DNA of 64,000 nt from contig NZ_CP128477.1 in assembly GCF_030369675.1 (NCBI RefSeq), positions 2,046,001 through 2,110,000 on the forward strand. Direction: 5' to 3'. A model generated the notes under the pieces. The model saw only the letters and a list, made by a program, of their open reading frames with translations. It was not told where the DNA came from and searched no databases. The DNA is from Peteryoungia algae. GTDB taxonomy: Bacteria > Pseudomonadota > Alphaproteobacteria > Rhizobiales > Rhizobiaceae. Of this stretch, positions 53,553 to 62,126 are shown piece after piece; the stretch's first letter is position 1; the number at the start of each line of letters is the position of its first letter. Made by a program: the position numbers and the translations under genes.

Positions 53553-54220
53553 CATCAGCTTCTGCCTGGATCCCCGTTGCTCTCTCCGCCGACATCGAAG
53601 CCGGCACCTCCGCGGGCACGCTCGTCAACGGCGAGGAACGCGTCGTCTGGCGCGACGAGAAGGGCGAAATACATGTCTGGGAGGACCGTTGTCCGCATCG
53701 CGGCATGCGCATGAGCTTCGGCTTCGTGCGCGGCGACCACATCGCCTGCCTCTATCACGGCTGGCGCTACGATACCGGCGGACAGTGCCGCCACATTCCG
53801 GCCCATCCCGATCTGGAGGTGCCCAAGACCATCAAGGTCCCGACCTTCGCCGCCATCGAACGCGCCGGCATCGTCTGGATGGCGTGTGAAGGCGCCGACC
53901 CGGCCAGCCTCGCCGGATTGCCGGGAAGCGGCGAACCGGTCCGCAGCCTCTTCCTCGAACTGTCAGCAAATGCGGCGCTGCTGGCGGTGACGGCAGCCCC
54001 GCCCGAAGGGTATCGTCCCGTTCCAGGGGCTTCCGGCACGGTGACCCTGCAAGGCAATGAGGGGAGCGTGTTGATCGCTGCCCAGCCCCGCGATGCCGGA
54101 CGGACAGCCTTGCACATCACGGTGTCCGACGACACCTCCGCTGCCACCCGCCGCAGCCTCGCGCTCTGGGCTGCCGACCTGCGCAACCGCATCGAGGCTC
54201 AGGCCATGGAGGCGGCATGA
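53549..54220 (+). CDS. Stand-alone Rieske [2Fe-2S] domain protein
   Basis: 223 aa. The cluster site is complete: CPHRGMRMSFG to ACLYHGWRYD gives Cys-x-His-x16-Cys-x2-His, the oxygenase-type spacing. After about residue 120 the sequence does not match an oxygenase catalytic domain: it has a short alanine-rich tail and no His-x4-His motif. It sits in a gene set divergent from an oxygenase that lacks exactly this domain, so it may supply electrons to it. A ferredoxin role is the simpler alternative. Confidence 0.82.
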   Translation: MTSASAWIPVALSADIEAGTSAGTLVNGEERVVWRDEKGEIHVWEDRCPHRGMRMSFGFVRGDHIACLYHGWRYDTGGQCRHIPAHPDLEVPKTIKVPTFAAIERAGIVWMACEGADPASLAGLPGSGEPVRSLFLELSANAALLAVTAAPPEGYRPVPGASGTVTLQGNEGSVLIAAQPRDAGRTALHITVSDDTSAATRRSLALWAADLRNRIEAQAMEAA

Positions 54221-54846
54221 TGATCAAACTTTACGACTACCACCTCGACGAAAACGGCTTTCGCGTCCGCCTCCTCCTCTCCATGCTCGGCCTCGCCGTC
54301 GAGACCGTTGCCGTCGACAAGGCACCGGGCCGCGAGCAGGAAAAGCCGCATATGCTGGCGCTCAACCCGACCGGCACGCTGCCTATCCTCGAAGACGGAG
54401 AGGTCAGGCTCTTCGGTACAGCCGCAATCCTTGCTTATCTTGTTCGCGCCCACGCGCCGGATAGCCCCTGGCTGCCGGCAGATCCCGCCGATTTCGGTCG
54501 TGTCCAGCAATGGCTGGGCTTTTCCGGCCGCGAGCTGAAGCCCGCAATCGACGCCCGCGAGGCGGCCCTCTTTACCTCGGAAGGCGCAAGCGACTGCGAC
54601 CTCAAGGCCGCGCGCAAAGCCTTCCGCATCATGGAGGAGCACATGACGCTGCGGCAGATCGACGGCGCAGGCTGGTGTGTCGGCGACACCCCGACGCTTG
54701 CGGATCTCGCGCTTTTACCGAGCTTTGCGCTCTCGCGCGACTGCGGCATCGATCACGATGAATATCCCGCACTTCGTCGCTGGCTGCGCCGCTTCCGCGC
54801 ACTACCGGGCTTCATCACCATGCCAGGCGTACCGGATTACCACTGA
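54217..54846 (+). CDS. Glutathione S-transferase family protein
   Basis: 209 aa. Thioredoxin-fold N-terminus (KLYDYHLDENGFRVRLLLSMLGL), the glutathione-site turn LNPTGTLPIL and the SNAIL-like FGTAAILAYL are visible; the C-terminal helical domain ends with GDTPTLADLALLP. It overlaps the Rieske gene by 4 bp, so it is in the same operon. The substrate is unknown; conjugation of, or protection from, oxygenase products is a reasonable guess. Confidence 0.88.
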   Translation: MMIKLYDYHLDENGFRVRLLLSMLGLAVETVAVDKAPGREQEKPHMLALNPTGTLPILEDGEVRLFGTAAILAYLVRAHAPDSPWLPADPADFGRVQQWLGFSGRELKPAIDAREAALFTSEGASDCDLKAARKAFRIMEEHMTLRQIDGAGWCVGDTPTLADLALLPSFALSRDCGIDHDEYPALRRWLRRFRALPGFITMPGVPDYH

Positions 54847-54905
54847 CCTGCCTTGATGGCAGAGATCAGAGCGGCTAGGTCGGGGAACCAGCAGGGAGGT
54901 CCGCC

Positions 54906-55862
54906 ATGATCCGCATCGTCTTTCTCGACCGGGATACGCTGTCGCCGGAAACTGTGGTTCGCGCGCCCGCGATGCCGCATGAGATGGTGGTGCATGACCG
55001 GACTGCCCCGCACGAAGTCGCCGAACGGATCCGCGACGCCGATGTCGTCATCACCAACAAGGCTCCTGTACGAGCCGAGGCGCTGGCGGGAGCCTCGAAA
55101 CTGAAGCTGATCGCCGTCTCCGCCACCGGCACCGACATTGTTGACCTCGTCGAAGCCAAGGCACGCGGCATCGCTGTCTGCAATATCCGGAACTATGCCA
55201 GGCACACCGTCCCTGAACACACATTCGCGCTGATGCTGGCCCTGCGCCGCTCGATCCTGCCCTATCGCCAGTCGGTGATCGAGGGACGCTGGCAAGAGGC
55301 GGCGCAATTCTGCTATTTCGATTATCCCATCGCAGACCTCGGCGGCTCGACGCTCGGCATCATCGGCCACGGCACGCTCGGCCAGTCGGTCGGGAAGATC
55401 GCCGAAGCCTTCGGCATGACGGTGCTGGCCGCCGGCCGTCGCGGCGCGACTGATCTGAAACCCGGCCAGACCGCCTTCGACGAGGTGATGGAGCGCGCAG
55501 ATGTGATCACCCTGCACTGCCCGCTGACGCCAGAAACGCGCGGCGTGATCGGCGCCCGCGAATTCGCCCTGATGGCGCGCAAACCGCTCCTCATTAACAC
55601 CGGTCGCGGTGGGCTCGTCGATGAACACGCCCTCGAACAGGCGCTCGACAAAGGCCAGATATCAGGCGCCGGCTTCGACGTGACGGACGGCGAACCGCCC
55701 GCGCCCGATAGCCCGATGATGCGAATTGCGAACCGTGAGAACGTCATTCTCACCCCGCATGTCGCCTGGGCAAGCCGCGAGGCAATCCAGGCGCTGGCCG
55801 ACCAGCTGATCGAGAACATCGAGCTCTTTCTGGCGGGAACCCCACGCAATCTCGTGACCTGA
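54906..55862 (+). CDS. D-2-hydroxyacid dehydrogenase (glycerate dehydrogenase-like)
   Basis: 318 aa. NAD-binding loop LGIIGHGTLGQSVG, catalytic arginine in NTGRGGLVDE, glutamate in DGEPPAPDS and histidine in LTPHVAWASREA. It reduces a 2-keto acid such as hydroxypyruvate or glyoxylate to the D-hydroxyacid. It follows the GST by 59 bp and is probably in the same transcript. Confidence 0.9.
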   Translation: MIRIVFLDRDTLSPETVVRAPAMPHEMVVHDRTAPHEVAERIRDADVVITNKAPVRAEALAGASKLKLIAVSATGTDIVDLVEAKARGIAVCNIRNYARHTVPEHTFALMLALRRSILPYRQSVIEGRWQEAAQFCYFDYPIADLGGSTLGIIGHGTLGQSVGKIAEAFGMTVLAAGRRGATDLKPGQTAFDEVMERADVITLHCPLTPETRGVIGAREFALMARKPLLINTGRGGLVDEHALEQALDKGQISGAGFDVTDGEPPAPDSPMMRIANRENVILTPHVAWASREAIQALADQLIENIELFLAGTPRNLVT

Positions 55863-55933
55863 TCCTGCTATCGCAGCCCTTGCCCTTTCTCAGCGACGCA
55901 TGTCTAACTCTCTCAAAAGACAGGGAGGACGGC

Positions 55934-57007
55934 ATGCGCTATCTGGAGGCGGATTATCAGGGCAGTGAGATCCTGACGGCAAGAAAAGGTGCGCTCGGGC
56001 TAATTGCGCTCAACCGGCCCCGGGTCCTGAACAGCCTGTCACACGACATGATCCTGGATTTCGGCAAGGCGCTCGACACATTCGAGGCCGATCCACACGT
56101 CGCGGCCGTGCTCATCACTGGCGAGGGCGAACGCGGCCTCTGCGCCGGCGGCGACATCCGGATGTTCTACGAGAGCGGCAAGGCCGGTGATGGCAAGGCC
56201 TCCCACTTCCTCAAGGCCGAGTACCGCCTGAATGCGCGTATCGCCGGCTTCAAAAAGCCCTATGTCGTCGTCATGGACGGCATCACCATGGGCGGCGGCG
56301 TTGGCGTCTCCAGCCACGGCAGCCACCGCATCGTCACCGAAACGACGAAACTCGCCATGCCCGAAACCGGCATCGGCTTCTTCCCCGACATCGGCGCCAC
56401 CTGGCTGCTCTCCCGCGCATCCGGCGAACTCGGCACCTGGATGGGGCTGACTGGCGAGGCGGTGAACGGCGCGGATGCCATCACCGCAGGCTTTGCCGAC
56501 TGGTATGTCCCGCAGGACCGGGTGGCCGAACTCCTGGAACGGATCGCCGCCCTGCCCGCCCCGGCGCTGGCTCAGTCGATCGCCTCGACGATCCGCGATT
56601 ACACGGTGGACGGCCCGGAAGGCATCTTCTGCGAAGGCCGTGACATGATCGACCGCTGCTTCGGTTTCGACACCGTCGAAGAGATCATCGCCGCTCTCGA
56701 AAAGGAAGGCGGAGACCTTGCCGCCAAAACCCTCACCGCCATGCGCGCCAAGTCGCCGACCAGCCTGAAGGTGGCGCTCAAGATGCTGCGCGAAGCGCGC
56801 CATTCGACGGATCTCGAAACCTGCCTCGAACGCGAATTCGCCGGCACCTGCCAAGTGGTCAAGGTGCCCGATTTCTATGAAGGCATCCGCGCGGCGATCA
56901 TCGACAAGGACAGGAACCCGAAATGGTCCCCGGCGACGCTCAAGGATGTGAAGCCGGAGAGTGTAGACGCGTTCTTTCTGAAAAGGCGTGAGCGACTCTT
57001 CGGCTAG
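55934..57007 (+). CDS. 3-hydroxyisobutyryl-CoA hydrolase
   Basis: 357 aa from the ATG at 55934 behind AGGGAGGAC. Crotonase fold with the hydrolase-type long C-terminus: GLIALNRPRVLNSLSHDM, GLCAGGDIRMFYESG (oxyanion glycines), MDGITMGGGVGVSSHG and MPETGIGFFPDIGATWLLSR. The length and PETGIGFFPD motif distinguish it from enoyl-CoA hydratases. It acts in valine degradation, which can feed propionyl-CoA to the pcc genes further right. Confidence 0.9.
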   Translation: MRYLEADYQGSEILTARKGALGLIALNRPRVLNSLSHDMILDFGKALDTFEADPHVAAVLITGEGERGLCAGGDIRMFYESGKAGDGKASHFLKAEYRLNARIAGFKKPYVVVMDGITMGGGVGVSSHGSHRIVTETTKLAMPETGIGFFPDIGATWLLSRASGELGTWMGLTGEAVNGADAITAGFADWYVPQDRVAELLERIAALPAPALAQSIASTIRDYTVDGPEGIFCEGRDMIDRCFGFDTVEEIIAALEKEGGDLAAKTLTAMRAKSPTSLKVALKMLREARHSTDLETCLEREFAGTCQVVKVPDFYEGIRAAIIDKDRNPKWSPATLKDVKPESVDAFFLKRRERLFG

Positions 57008-57025
57008 TCGGCCGTAGCTCGGCTC

Positions 57026-57442
57026 TTACTGGCCGGGAGGCATGCGCTCGAACCTCGTCAGGGTCGGGTCAATGCAGTCCCATGGCTGGGCGGAGGCGGT
57101 CCAAGTGACGAACTGAGGTGCATATCGCTCCGGTTCGTCGAGGCTTGCCGCTCTAACAGAAAATATCTGAGGAGCATCGGGGAAGACCAGAAAAACCGGT
57201 GATCCGCAGACCGGGCAGAAGCCGCGGCGTTTGCGCGTTCCGCCATCTCCGACCAGATCCCAGGTCTGAGCCTCGCCCTCAAGCTTCACCTCGGCACCAG
57301 CGAAGACCACATGCGACGCATGGCCGGTTCCGCTGTCCATCTGGCATTGCCGGCATTGGCAATCGACCATGGCGACAGGCTCACCGATCACTTCATAACG
57401 CACGGCTTTGCAGGCGCATCCGCCACGAAAGGGCTTGGACAT
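57026..57442 (-). CDS. GFA family zinc-binding protein
   Basis: 138 aa starting at MSKPFRGG (57442), with CAAGGAG upstream. Zinc cysteines are in GGCACKAV, DCQCRQCQ and FCPVCGSPV. It is related only by fold to the protein at 3495-3887. Formaldehyde-glutathione chemistry is the textbook label, but it is unproven for this subgroup. Confidence 0.83.
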   Translation of the reverse strand: MSKPFRGGCACKAVRYEVIGEPVAMVDCQCRQCQMDSGTGHASHVVFAGAEVKLEGEAQTWDLVGDGGTRKRRGFCPVCGSPVFLVFPDAPQIFSVRAASLDEPERYAPQFVTWTASAQPWDCIDPTLTRFERMPPGQ

Positions 57443-57486
57443 CGCTGTACTCCTTGTTTGATGACGCAGTTTGAGTGAAGGCACCC

Positions 57487-57951
57487 CTAATCGGGTTGCC
57501 GGATTGTCGCTTCGAGGCGCGGCACGACCACGTTCCAGCCGTCTCCCATATTGCGGAAGGCAACCTCGTTCTTCGGAAGCTCGAAACCGGAATGAACGAG
57601 GCGCACACGGGTGCCGTCTGCCACCGGTTCCAGAGTCCAGGTCACGACCGTATCCAGCTTCGATCCATAGCCCGGATTGGAGGCATCGCCGCCACGCCAG
57701 GCATGGGAAAAACGCCGGTTTTCAATCACCTCCAGCACTTCGCATTCAATGGTGCCATCCCAGGCGCCGGCCGGCTTGGTCTGGTAGCTGAAGCGATTGC
57801 CGACAACCGGCTCAAAGCCTTTCGGCTCCATCAACCAGCGCGCCATGATCTCGCCCGAGGTCAGGGCACGCCAGATGACATCAGGCGCATGCGGAAAAAA
57901 CTCGTCAACGACGATCTGCTGTCGAGAAGAAACGTGAGCGGCGTCGGTCAT
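57487..57951 (-). CDS. SRPBCC/AHSA1 domain protein
   Basis: 154 aa. The hydrophobic-cavity fold is recognisable: IVVDEFFPHAPDVIWRALTSGEIMARWLM, CEVLEVIENRRFSHAW, VVTWTLEPVADGTRVRLVHSGF. Such proteins are regularly encoded with an ArsR-type repressor, as here with a 4-bp overlap. The ligand is unknown. Confidence 0.87.
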   Translation of the reverse strand: MTDAAHVSSRQQIVVDEFFPHAPDVIWRALTSGEIMARWLMEPKGFEPVVGNRFSYQTKPAGAWDGTIECEVLEVIENRRFSHAWRGGDASNPGYGSKLDTVVTWTLEPVADGTRVRLVHSGFELPKNEVAFRNMGDGWNVVVPRLEATIRQPD

Positions 57952-58277
57952 GGGTCGATGTCCTTGAGAAGGGTGCGGAGATTGCCGAAGCGCTCCCGCC
58001 AGAAGACGCCGTAATGACTCATCCAGTCGAACAGGGGTTCGAGACCTTCCGGGCGGACTCGGTAAAAGGTGCTCCGCCCTTCCGGACGCTCGACGACGAG
58101 CCCGGCCTGCTTCAACGTCTTGAGATGTTGGGAGATCGCGCCTTGCGTGACCCCGCTGCCCCGGGTCAGTTCGACCACGGTGATTTCGCTCGTATTGGCA
58201 ATGCGCTCATAGATGCCCCGCCGGGTAGGGTCGGCGAGTGCGCGCATGACGGTGTTGACGGCTGTTGTTTCGATCAT
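57948..58277 (-). CDS. ArsR family transcriptional regulator
   Basis: 109 aa. Winged helix: LADPTRRGIYERI, ITVVELTRGSGVTQGAISQHLKTLKQAGLV, RPEGRSTFYRV. The metal-binding CxCxxC of classical ArsR is absent. It heads the two-gene unit with the AHSA1-type protein and probably represses its own promoter. Confidence 0.9.
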   Translation of the reverse strand: MIETTAVNTVMRALADPTRRGIYERIANTSEITVVELTRGSGVTQGAISQHLKTLKQAGLVVERPEGRSTFYRVRPEGLEPLFDWMSHYGVFWRERFGNLRTLLKDIDP

Positions 58278-58359
58278 GAGAAATCATTAGCACGGACTAT
58301 TTGATGAGTCAACACTAATGATTTTTGACTACCCCTCTGCACAAGCTGGGGTAGGATGC

Positions 58360-59769
58360 TCACTCAATCTCATACGGCATCGGGTTCCTGACCCGGTGAT
58401 CCACCACCAGCTTCCGCTTCAGCGGCGGCACGGCGCGGCTGGTGCATTTGACGCGCTCGCAGATCCGGCAGGAAATGCCGATCGGGTCGAAGGCGCCGCG
58501 ATTGCTGAGGTCGAGGTCGTCGGCATAGACGAAGGCGCCGGCATAGGAGATCTCGCAGCCGAGCGCCAAGGCATAACGCGGATTGGCGGCGCGGAAGCCG
58601 GCGGAGCCTTTCGACACCTGGGTGGCAATGCAGAGATAGCGCACGCCATCGGGCGTTTCCGCCGTCTGGCGGATGATCCGGCCGGGCGTCTCGAAGGCCT
58701 GGTGCGCATTCCACAGCGGACAGGCCGCCCCGAAGCGGGCGAATTGCAGGCGCGCGGCACTGTGCCGCTTGGTGATATTGCCGGCCCGGTCGATGCGGGC
58801 AAAGAAGATCGGCACGCCCTTGAGGCCCGGCCGCTGCAGGGTCGAAAGCCGGTGGCAGACCTGCTCCAGCGAGGCCTCGAAACGGGCGGCGAGCAGTTCG
58901 ATATCGTGGCGCAGGTCGCGCGCGGCGGTAAGGAAGCTACGATAGGGCAGGATCAGCGCCCCGGCGAAATAGTTGTAGAGACCCATGCGACAAATCTCGA
59001 CCGCCTCTTCACTGCGGAAATTCGCCTGTTTCAGCACCTGGTCGATCTTGGTGGCCGCCGCCAGCTGGGCGATCTGGATGGCGATCTGGAAATCGCGGGT
59101 CGGAGCGGATGCATAGCGGCTGACGGTCAGGATGCGCCCCACCGGATCAAAGCGGCGGATCGCCTCGTCGCCGGCCTCGCCGCGCACCACGCGCACGCCG
59201 TGTTTCGCTTCAAGATGACCTGAAAGTGCTGCGTAATTCTCCCCCTCCCCGAGCGTCAGATCGTCGGCCAGTTGCTCGGCGGCGAGGTCGAGATCATGGA
59301 TGTAATTGTCGACGAAGTGGAAGAAGTCGCGCACCTCGTCATAGGGCGTCACCTCCTGGCTGGGCGCTGCCCCCAGCCGGTCGTCGAGGCTCGCCAGCTG
59401 CTCGTTGCCACGCCTGTAGGCCTGATGCGCTGCAATCAGCGCATGGGCAAATCCCGGCGCATTCTGGGTCACGAGCTTCAGCTCCTGCAGGCTCGGCGAA
59501 TAGGTCTCGAACAGGGGATCGGAAAGCGCCTCCGTCAGCGCCGACAGCAACCGGTCGTTCTGGCCCGACGACAGCTCGGTGATGTCGATGCCGAACTTTT
59601 CCGCAAGAGACAGAAGTACAGAGGCCGAGACCGGGCGCTGATTGTTTTCGATCTGGTTGAGATAGCTGGTGGAAATGCCGACCATGTCGGCAAACTGCGC
59701 CTGTGTGGCCCCGTTTGCCTGGCGGATGTCGCGGACCTTGCGGCCGATGAAGAGTTTCCCGATGGCCAT
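58360..59769 (-). CDS. pccR: XRE-family short-chain fatty acyl-CoA regulator (PccR-type)
   Basis: 469 aa starting at MAIGKLFIGR (59769). An N-terminal XRE helix-turn-helix (GATQAQFADMVGISTSYLNQIENNQRPVS) is followed by an ImmA/IrrE-like middle region and a C-terminal cysteine set (GISCRICERVKC). This is the PccR/MccR/RamB pattern, in which acyl-CoA state is sensed to control propionyl-CoA assimilation. It is divergent from pccB, and TTTGCAAA-like repeats sit directly upstream. Confidence 0.87.
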   Translation of the reverse strand: MAIGKLFIGRKVRDIRQANGATQAQFADMVGISTSYLNQIENNQRPVSASVLLSLAEKFGIDITELSSGQNDRLLSALTEALSDPLFETYSPSLQELKLVTQNAPGFAHALIAAHQAYRRGNEQLASLDDRLGAAPSQEVTPYDEVRDFFHFVDNYIHDLDLAAEQLADDLTLGEGENYAALSGHLEAKHGVRVVRGEAGDEAIRRFDPVGRILTVSRYASAPTRDFQIAIQIAQLAAATKIDQVLKQANFRSEEAVEICRMGLYNYFAGALILPYRSFLTAARDLRHDIELLAARFEASLEQVCHRLSTLQRPGLKGVPIFFARIDRAGNITKRHSAARLQFARFGAACPLWNAHQAFETPGRIIRQTAETPDGVRYLCIATQVSKGSAGFRAANPRYALALGCEISYAGAFVYADDLDLSNRGAFDPIGISCRICERVKCTSRAVPPLKRKLVVDHRVRNPMPYEIE

Positions 59770-59799
59770 TTCGCAAATTCGCAATTTTCAATTTGCAAA
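59770..59799. promoter_or_regulatory. PccR-like binding repeats between pccR and pccB
   Basis: Three TTTGCAAA-like elements: TTCGCAAA (59770-59777), TTCGCAAT (59778-59785) and TTTGCAAA (59792-59799). In Rhodobacter, PccR binds paired TTTGCAAA sequences. The repeats begin immediately upstream of the pccR start codon, so they could control both genes. Confidence 0.7.
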
Positions 59800-59902
59800 T
59801 TCATAAATCCACAGATGCACCTGTTCAACCGTTTTCTTCTGCGGCACAGTGGAATAGGTGTCACATCAAGGCTCAGAAGCCAGAAGACCTTCGGGAGGAC
59901 TT

Positions 59903-61435
59903 ATGCTTACAATCCTGGACCAGCTCGAAGCCCGCCGCAAAGAGGCCCGCCTCGGCGGCGGCGAAAAGCGAATCGCCGCCCAGCACGGCAAGGGCAAGCT
60001 GACCGCCCGCGAACGCGTGGAAGTCCTGCTCGATGAAGGGTCCTTCGAAGAATACGACATGTATGTCACCCATCGTTGCGTGGACTTCGGCATGGCCGAG
60101 CAGAAGGTGCCGGGCGATGGCGTCGTCACCGGCTGGGGTACGATCAACGGCCGCCAGGTCTATGTCTTCTCCCAGGATTTCACCGTGCTCGGCGGCTCGC
60201 TGTCGGAAACCCATGCCCAGAAGATCTGCAAGATCATGGACATGGCGATGAAAGTGGGAGCGCCGGTGATCGGCCTCAATGACTCGGGCGGCGCCCGCAT
60301 CCAGGAAGGTGTCGCCTCGCTTGCCGGTTATGCCGATGTCTTCAAGCGCAATGTCGATGCCTCGGGCGTCATCCCGCAGATCTCCGTCATCATGGGCCCC
60401 TGCGCCGGCGGTGCGGTCTATTCGCCCGCCATGACCGATTTCATCTTCATGGTGCGGGACTCATCCTACATGTTCGTCACCGGCCCCGATGTGGTGAAGA
60501 CGGTCACCAACGAGATCGTCACGGCGGAAGAACTGGGCGGCGCCTCCACCCACACGAAGAAATCCTCCGTCGCCGATGGCGCCTATGAGAACGACATCGA
60601 GGCGCTCGAACAGGTCCGTCTGCTCTTCGACTTCTTACCCCTCAACAACCGCGAAAAGCCGCCGGTCCGCCCGTTTCACGATGATCCGGCCCGCATCGAA
60701 ATGCGGCTGGACACGCTGATCCCCGACAGTTCCAACAAGCCTTACGACATGAAGGAGCTGATCTACGCGCTGGCGGATGAAGGCGATTTCTTCGAGATCC
60801 AGGAAGCCTTTGCCAGGAACATCATCACAGGCTTTATCCGCATGGAAGGCCAGACGGTCGGCGTCGTCGCCAACCAGCCCATGGTGCTCGCCGGCTGCCT
60901 CGACATCGATTCATCGCGCAAGGCCGCCCGCTTCGTCCGCTTCTGCGATGCCTTCTCGATCCCGATCCTGACGCTGGTCGACGTGCCCGGCTTCCTTCCC
61001 GGCACCGCCCAGGAATATGGCGGCGTCATCAAGCACGGCGCCAAGCTCCTCTTCGCCTACAGCCAGGCGACGGTGCCCATGGTAACCCTGATTACCCGCA
61101 AGGCCTATGGCGGTGCCTATGACGTCATGGCCTCCAAGCATATCGGCGCCGACGTCAACTACGCCTGGCCGACCGCCGAAATCGCCGTAATGGGCGCGAA
61201 AGGTGCTGCCGAAATCCTCTACCGTTCGGAACTGGGCGATGCCGAGAAGATTGCCGAGCGGACGAAGGAATACGAAGTCAACTTCGCCAACCCCTTCAAG
61301 GCGGCCGAGCGCGGCTTCATCGACGAAGTGATCATGCCGCACTCCTCCCGCCGCCGCATTGCCAGGGCATTCGCCAGCCTCAGGAACAAGCAGGTCGGCA
61401 CCCATTGGAAGAAGCACGACACCATCCCGTTGTGA
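59903..61435 (+). CDS. pccB: Propionyl-CoA carboxylase beta subunit
   Basis: 510 aa from the ATG at 59903 behind GGGAGGAC, the normal PccB length. It is the carboxyltransferase subunit that makes methylmalonyl-CoA from propionyl-CoA. Landmarks are [45 protein letters not shown] and [21 protein letters not shown]. It is divergent from the PccR-type regulator. The alpha subunit may start at the right edge of the window. Confidence 0.96.
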   Translation: MLTILDQLEARRKEARLGGGEKRIAAQHGKGKLTARERVEVLLDEGSFEEYDMYVTHRCVDFGMAEQKVPGDGVVTGWGTINGRQVYVFSQDFTVLGGSLSETHAQKICKIMDMAMKVGAPVIGLNDSGGARIQEGVASLAGYADVFKRNVDASGVIPQISVIMGPCAGGAVYSPAMTDFIFMVRDSSYMFVTGPDVVKTVTNEIVTAEELGGASTHTKKSSVADGAYENDIEALEQVRLLFDFLPLNNREKPPVRPFHDDPARIEMRLDTLIPDSSNKPYDMKELIYALADEGDFFEIQEAFARNIITGFIRMEGQTVGVVANQPMVLAGCLDIDSSRKAARFVRFCDAFSIPILTLVDVPGFLPGTAQEYGGVIKHGAKLLFAYSQATVPMVTLITRKAYGGAYDVMASKHIGADVNYAWPTAEIAVMGAKGAAEILYRSELGDAEKIAERTKEYEVNFANPFKAAERGFIDEVIMPHSSRRRIARAFASLRNKQVGTHWKKHDTIPL

Positions 61436-61445
61436 GGGGCCGACA

Positions 61446-62078
61446 ATGACCTCCAGCTTTGCCGTGAGAGCATTCGCATCGTTTTTGTTATTGGGTACCC
61501 TAGTGGCAGACCTGTCGATGGCGCAACCGACCGAAGTGGAGATGGTCCACATCGATCCTAGTCAAATCCAATCTCTGGTCGTGCCCCCATGGGAAAGACC
61601 GACGAATGACAAAACGAGAGCATGGGAAGATAGTGTTCTAGCATCTGTCACCGATGAGTTTGGTGGGGACTTCAGGAAAGCAGCTGGTGCGGCAGCAAAC
61701 AAAGGGTTCCAAGCTCTGGATGAGCTGGACTTCGCTTCGGCTTCGAAAGCTTTTAGCGAGGCGGCCGTGCTCGACCCCAAGAGCCCTTACCCATACATTG
61801 GTTTTGTAGACATCTATCGTTTGATGAACCAGTTGGAAAAGAAGGAATTTTGCCTACAAGCCGCTATCGACCGTAGTGAAAGACAAAGAGCAGCGCTGAT
61901 CATGATCGGAACCCACCTGGGGATCGATGGTGATTACGGGAAGGCTGTGGAGTTCTTTAACTCGGTGTTGGAGCTTGACGCCAAGGATCAAGGGGCTCAC
62001 CTGATGCTGGCGAAGACATATCGACTTCTCAAAGATCCCGAGCGAGCCGAGTATCACGAACAGCGTGCGAAAGAGTGA
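61446..62078 (+). CDS. TPR-repeat exported protein of atypical composition
   Basis: 210 aa from the ATG at 61446, with GAGGGG upstream, only 10 bp after pccB. A signal peptide (VRAFASFLLLGTLVADLSMA) precedes helix-turn-helix repeats of TPR type (ASKAFSEAAVLDPKSPYPYI, YGKAVEFFNSVLELDAKDQGAHLMLA). The gene is visibly less GC-rich than its neighbours and uses more A/T third positions, which suggests later acquisition. No known link to propionyl-CoA metabolism. Confidence 0.72.
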   Translation: MTSSFAVRAFASFLLLGTLVADLSMAQPTEVEMVHIDPSQIQSLVVPPWERPTNDKTRAWEDSVLASVTDEFGGDFRKAAGAAANKGFQALDELDFASASKAFSEAAVLDPKSPYPYIGFVDIYRLMNQLEKKEFCLQAAIDRSERQRAALIMIGTHLGIDGDYGKAVEFFNSVLELDAKDQGAHLMLAKTYRLLKDPERAEYHEQRAKE

Positions 62079-62126
62079 GCGGAAGTCGTCTTCGACCCTT
62101 CGTGAACCAAGGAACAGAGGCAATCC

